A stretch of 6,100 nt of DNA from Lachnospiraceae bacterium (lineage in GTDB: Bacteria > Bacillota > Clostridia > Lachnospirales > Lachnospiraceae): assembly GCA_900759225.1 (NCBI GenBank), contig CAAEUM010000085.1, forward strand, positions 1 to 6,100, written 5' to 3'. Numbering within the stretch: the stretch's first letter is position 1; each line of letters begins with the position of its first letter. The position numbers and the translations under genes are program-made. Shown in pieces: positions 5,762 to 6,100 of the stretch. The notes under the pieces were generated by a model, which made no database searches, was not told the DNA's origin, and was given only the letters and a program-made list of their open reading frames with translations.

Positions 5762-6100
5762 TTACGGCGCCAGAATATGGACAATGGCTGCCAGCCTGTC
5801 CTCCCCCCTCTGCTCCTGGGCATTCTGCATATAGAAATTAAAGTCAAACTCCAGCTCCACCATCTGCCATGGCTCTGCGTCAATGGAGGCCTCCACAACG
5901 CTGGAGGTAAGAGGCAGAACAAGCGGCTCCTGTCCATCCTTTAAAATGAGGATCCTCTCTCCGCCGGACATGATCCCAGGGTACATGATCTCCAGCTTAA
6001 TGATCCCCTCTTCCCCGGCCATTACCGTAAGGCATGATCTTTCATCCATCCACCCGTCCTCATAGTAGCCGTAATCTGCATGGAGCTTCAGCTGCCGCAC
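5762..6100 (-). CDS. C-terminal end of a surface-glycan associated protein (partial)
   Basis: The reading frame is open to the right edge, and 112 residues before the TAA stop are visible. The first codon in view is GTG, but nothing shows that it is a real start, so I treat the gene as truncated by the window. The segment looks like a compact beta-sandwich: GYYEDGWM near residues 11-18, an alternating hydrophobic stretch with GEEGIIKLEIMYP (29-41), GGERILILKDGQ (46-57), VVEASIDAEPW, then MVELEFDFNFYM and a closing IVHILAP. From memory, similar domains with a D-G-W motif and a G-E-E-G-x-I/V turn sit at the C-terminus of large glycosyltransferases and other proteins of Firmicute polysaccharide clusters, where a carbohydrate-contacting role is plausible but unproven to my knowledge. 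No membrane helix is visible. It precedes the membrane-protein gene by 44 bases in the same direction. Confidence 0.7.
   Translation of the reverse strand: MRQLKLHADYGYYEDGWMDERSCLTVMAGEEGIIKLEIMYPGIMSGGERILILKDGQEPLVLPLTSSVVEASIDAEPWQMVELEFDFNFYMQNAQEQRGEDRLAAIVHILAP

Larger units (their letters stand above)
1..6100 (-). other. Segment of a co-directional polysaccharide operon
   Basis: Seven genes read in the same direction with gaps of 44, 19, 11, 31, 36 and 22 bases. No gap is long enough to hold an obvious promoter plus leader, and none carries a hairpin with a following T-run on the transcribed strand. Neither end of the operon is present. Single-transcript organisation is inference from spacing and shared strand. 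Confidence 0.75.

Noticed and set aside
5623..5937. Minus-strand frame of 104 residues spanning the gap at 5718-5761
   Set aside because: It overlaps the end of the partial upstream gene and the start of the membrane-protein gene in a different frame; its sequence has no family resemblance and the gap is explained by the stop and Shine-Dalgarno of the two real genes.
1..6100. CRISPR arrays, insertion sequences, tRNA/rRNA genes, attachment sites and phage genes
   Set aside because: No spaced direct repeats, no transposase or integrase motifs, no tRNA-like segments and no gap longer than 44 bases in which to place them were seen.

Overview
The window reads as an internal piece of a surface-polysaccharide (capsule or cell-wall glycan) gene cluster. 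It holds seven protein-coding regions, five complete and two cut by the window edges. All lie on the minus strand and are transcribed from high to low coordinates. Gaps are 11 to 44 bases, most genes have a recognisable Shine-Dalgarno sequence, and I see no internal promoter or convincing terminator, so the whole stretch is best read as part of one long operon. Strong AAGGAG/GGAGG sites, fairly balanced base composition and the flavour of the proteins suggest a gut-type Firmicute such as Lachnospiraceae/Clostridia. That assignment is inference; no taxonomic marker is present.

Layout in transcription order: (1) 6100-5762, the C-terminal end of a larger or unseen protein with a beta-rich domain carrying a Y-E-D-G-W motif; (2) 5717-4305, a 470-residue polytopic membrane protein resembling GT-C type glycosyltransferases or related glycan membrane enzymes; (3) 4285-3509, rfbF, glucose-1-phosphate cytidylyltransferase; (4) 3497-2439, rfbG, CDP-glucose 4,6-dehydratase; (5) 2407-1055 (or from 2455), rfbH, the PMP/[2Fe-2S] 3-dehydrase; (6) 1018-179, a LicD-family phosphotransferase; (7) 156-1, the start of a family 2 glycosyltransferase of the GtrB/DPM1-like kind.

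RfbF, RfbG and RfbH form a consecutive pathway: glucose-1-phosphate to CDP-glucose, then CDP-4-keto-6-deoxyglucose, then (with an electron-donating reductase) CDP-4-keto-3,6-dideoxyglucose. This is the shared trunk of the CDP-3,6-dideoxyhexoses (abequose, paratose, tyvelose, ascarylose). Neither the RfbI/AscD-type reductase nor the branch-specific 4-ketoreductase or epimerase lies in this window, so the final sugar cannot be named. The flanking membrane protein, GtrB-like glycosyltransferase and LicD protein suggest that the sugar and a phospho-substituent are attached to a surface glycan, perhaps partly outside the membrane on a lipid-phosphate carrier.

I found no CRISPR array, tRNA, rRNA, insertion sequence or attachment site. 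The most interesting points are the truncated-looking CDP-dideoxyhexose module, its direct linkage to LicD (a family that uses CDP-activated donors), the uncharacterised membrane protein, a His-to-Leu change in a normally conserved RfbG motif, and the start-site question for rfbH.
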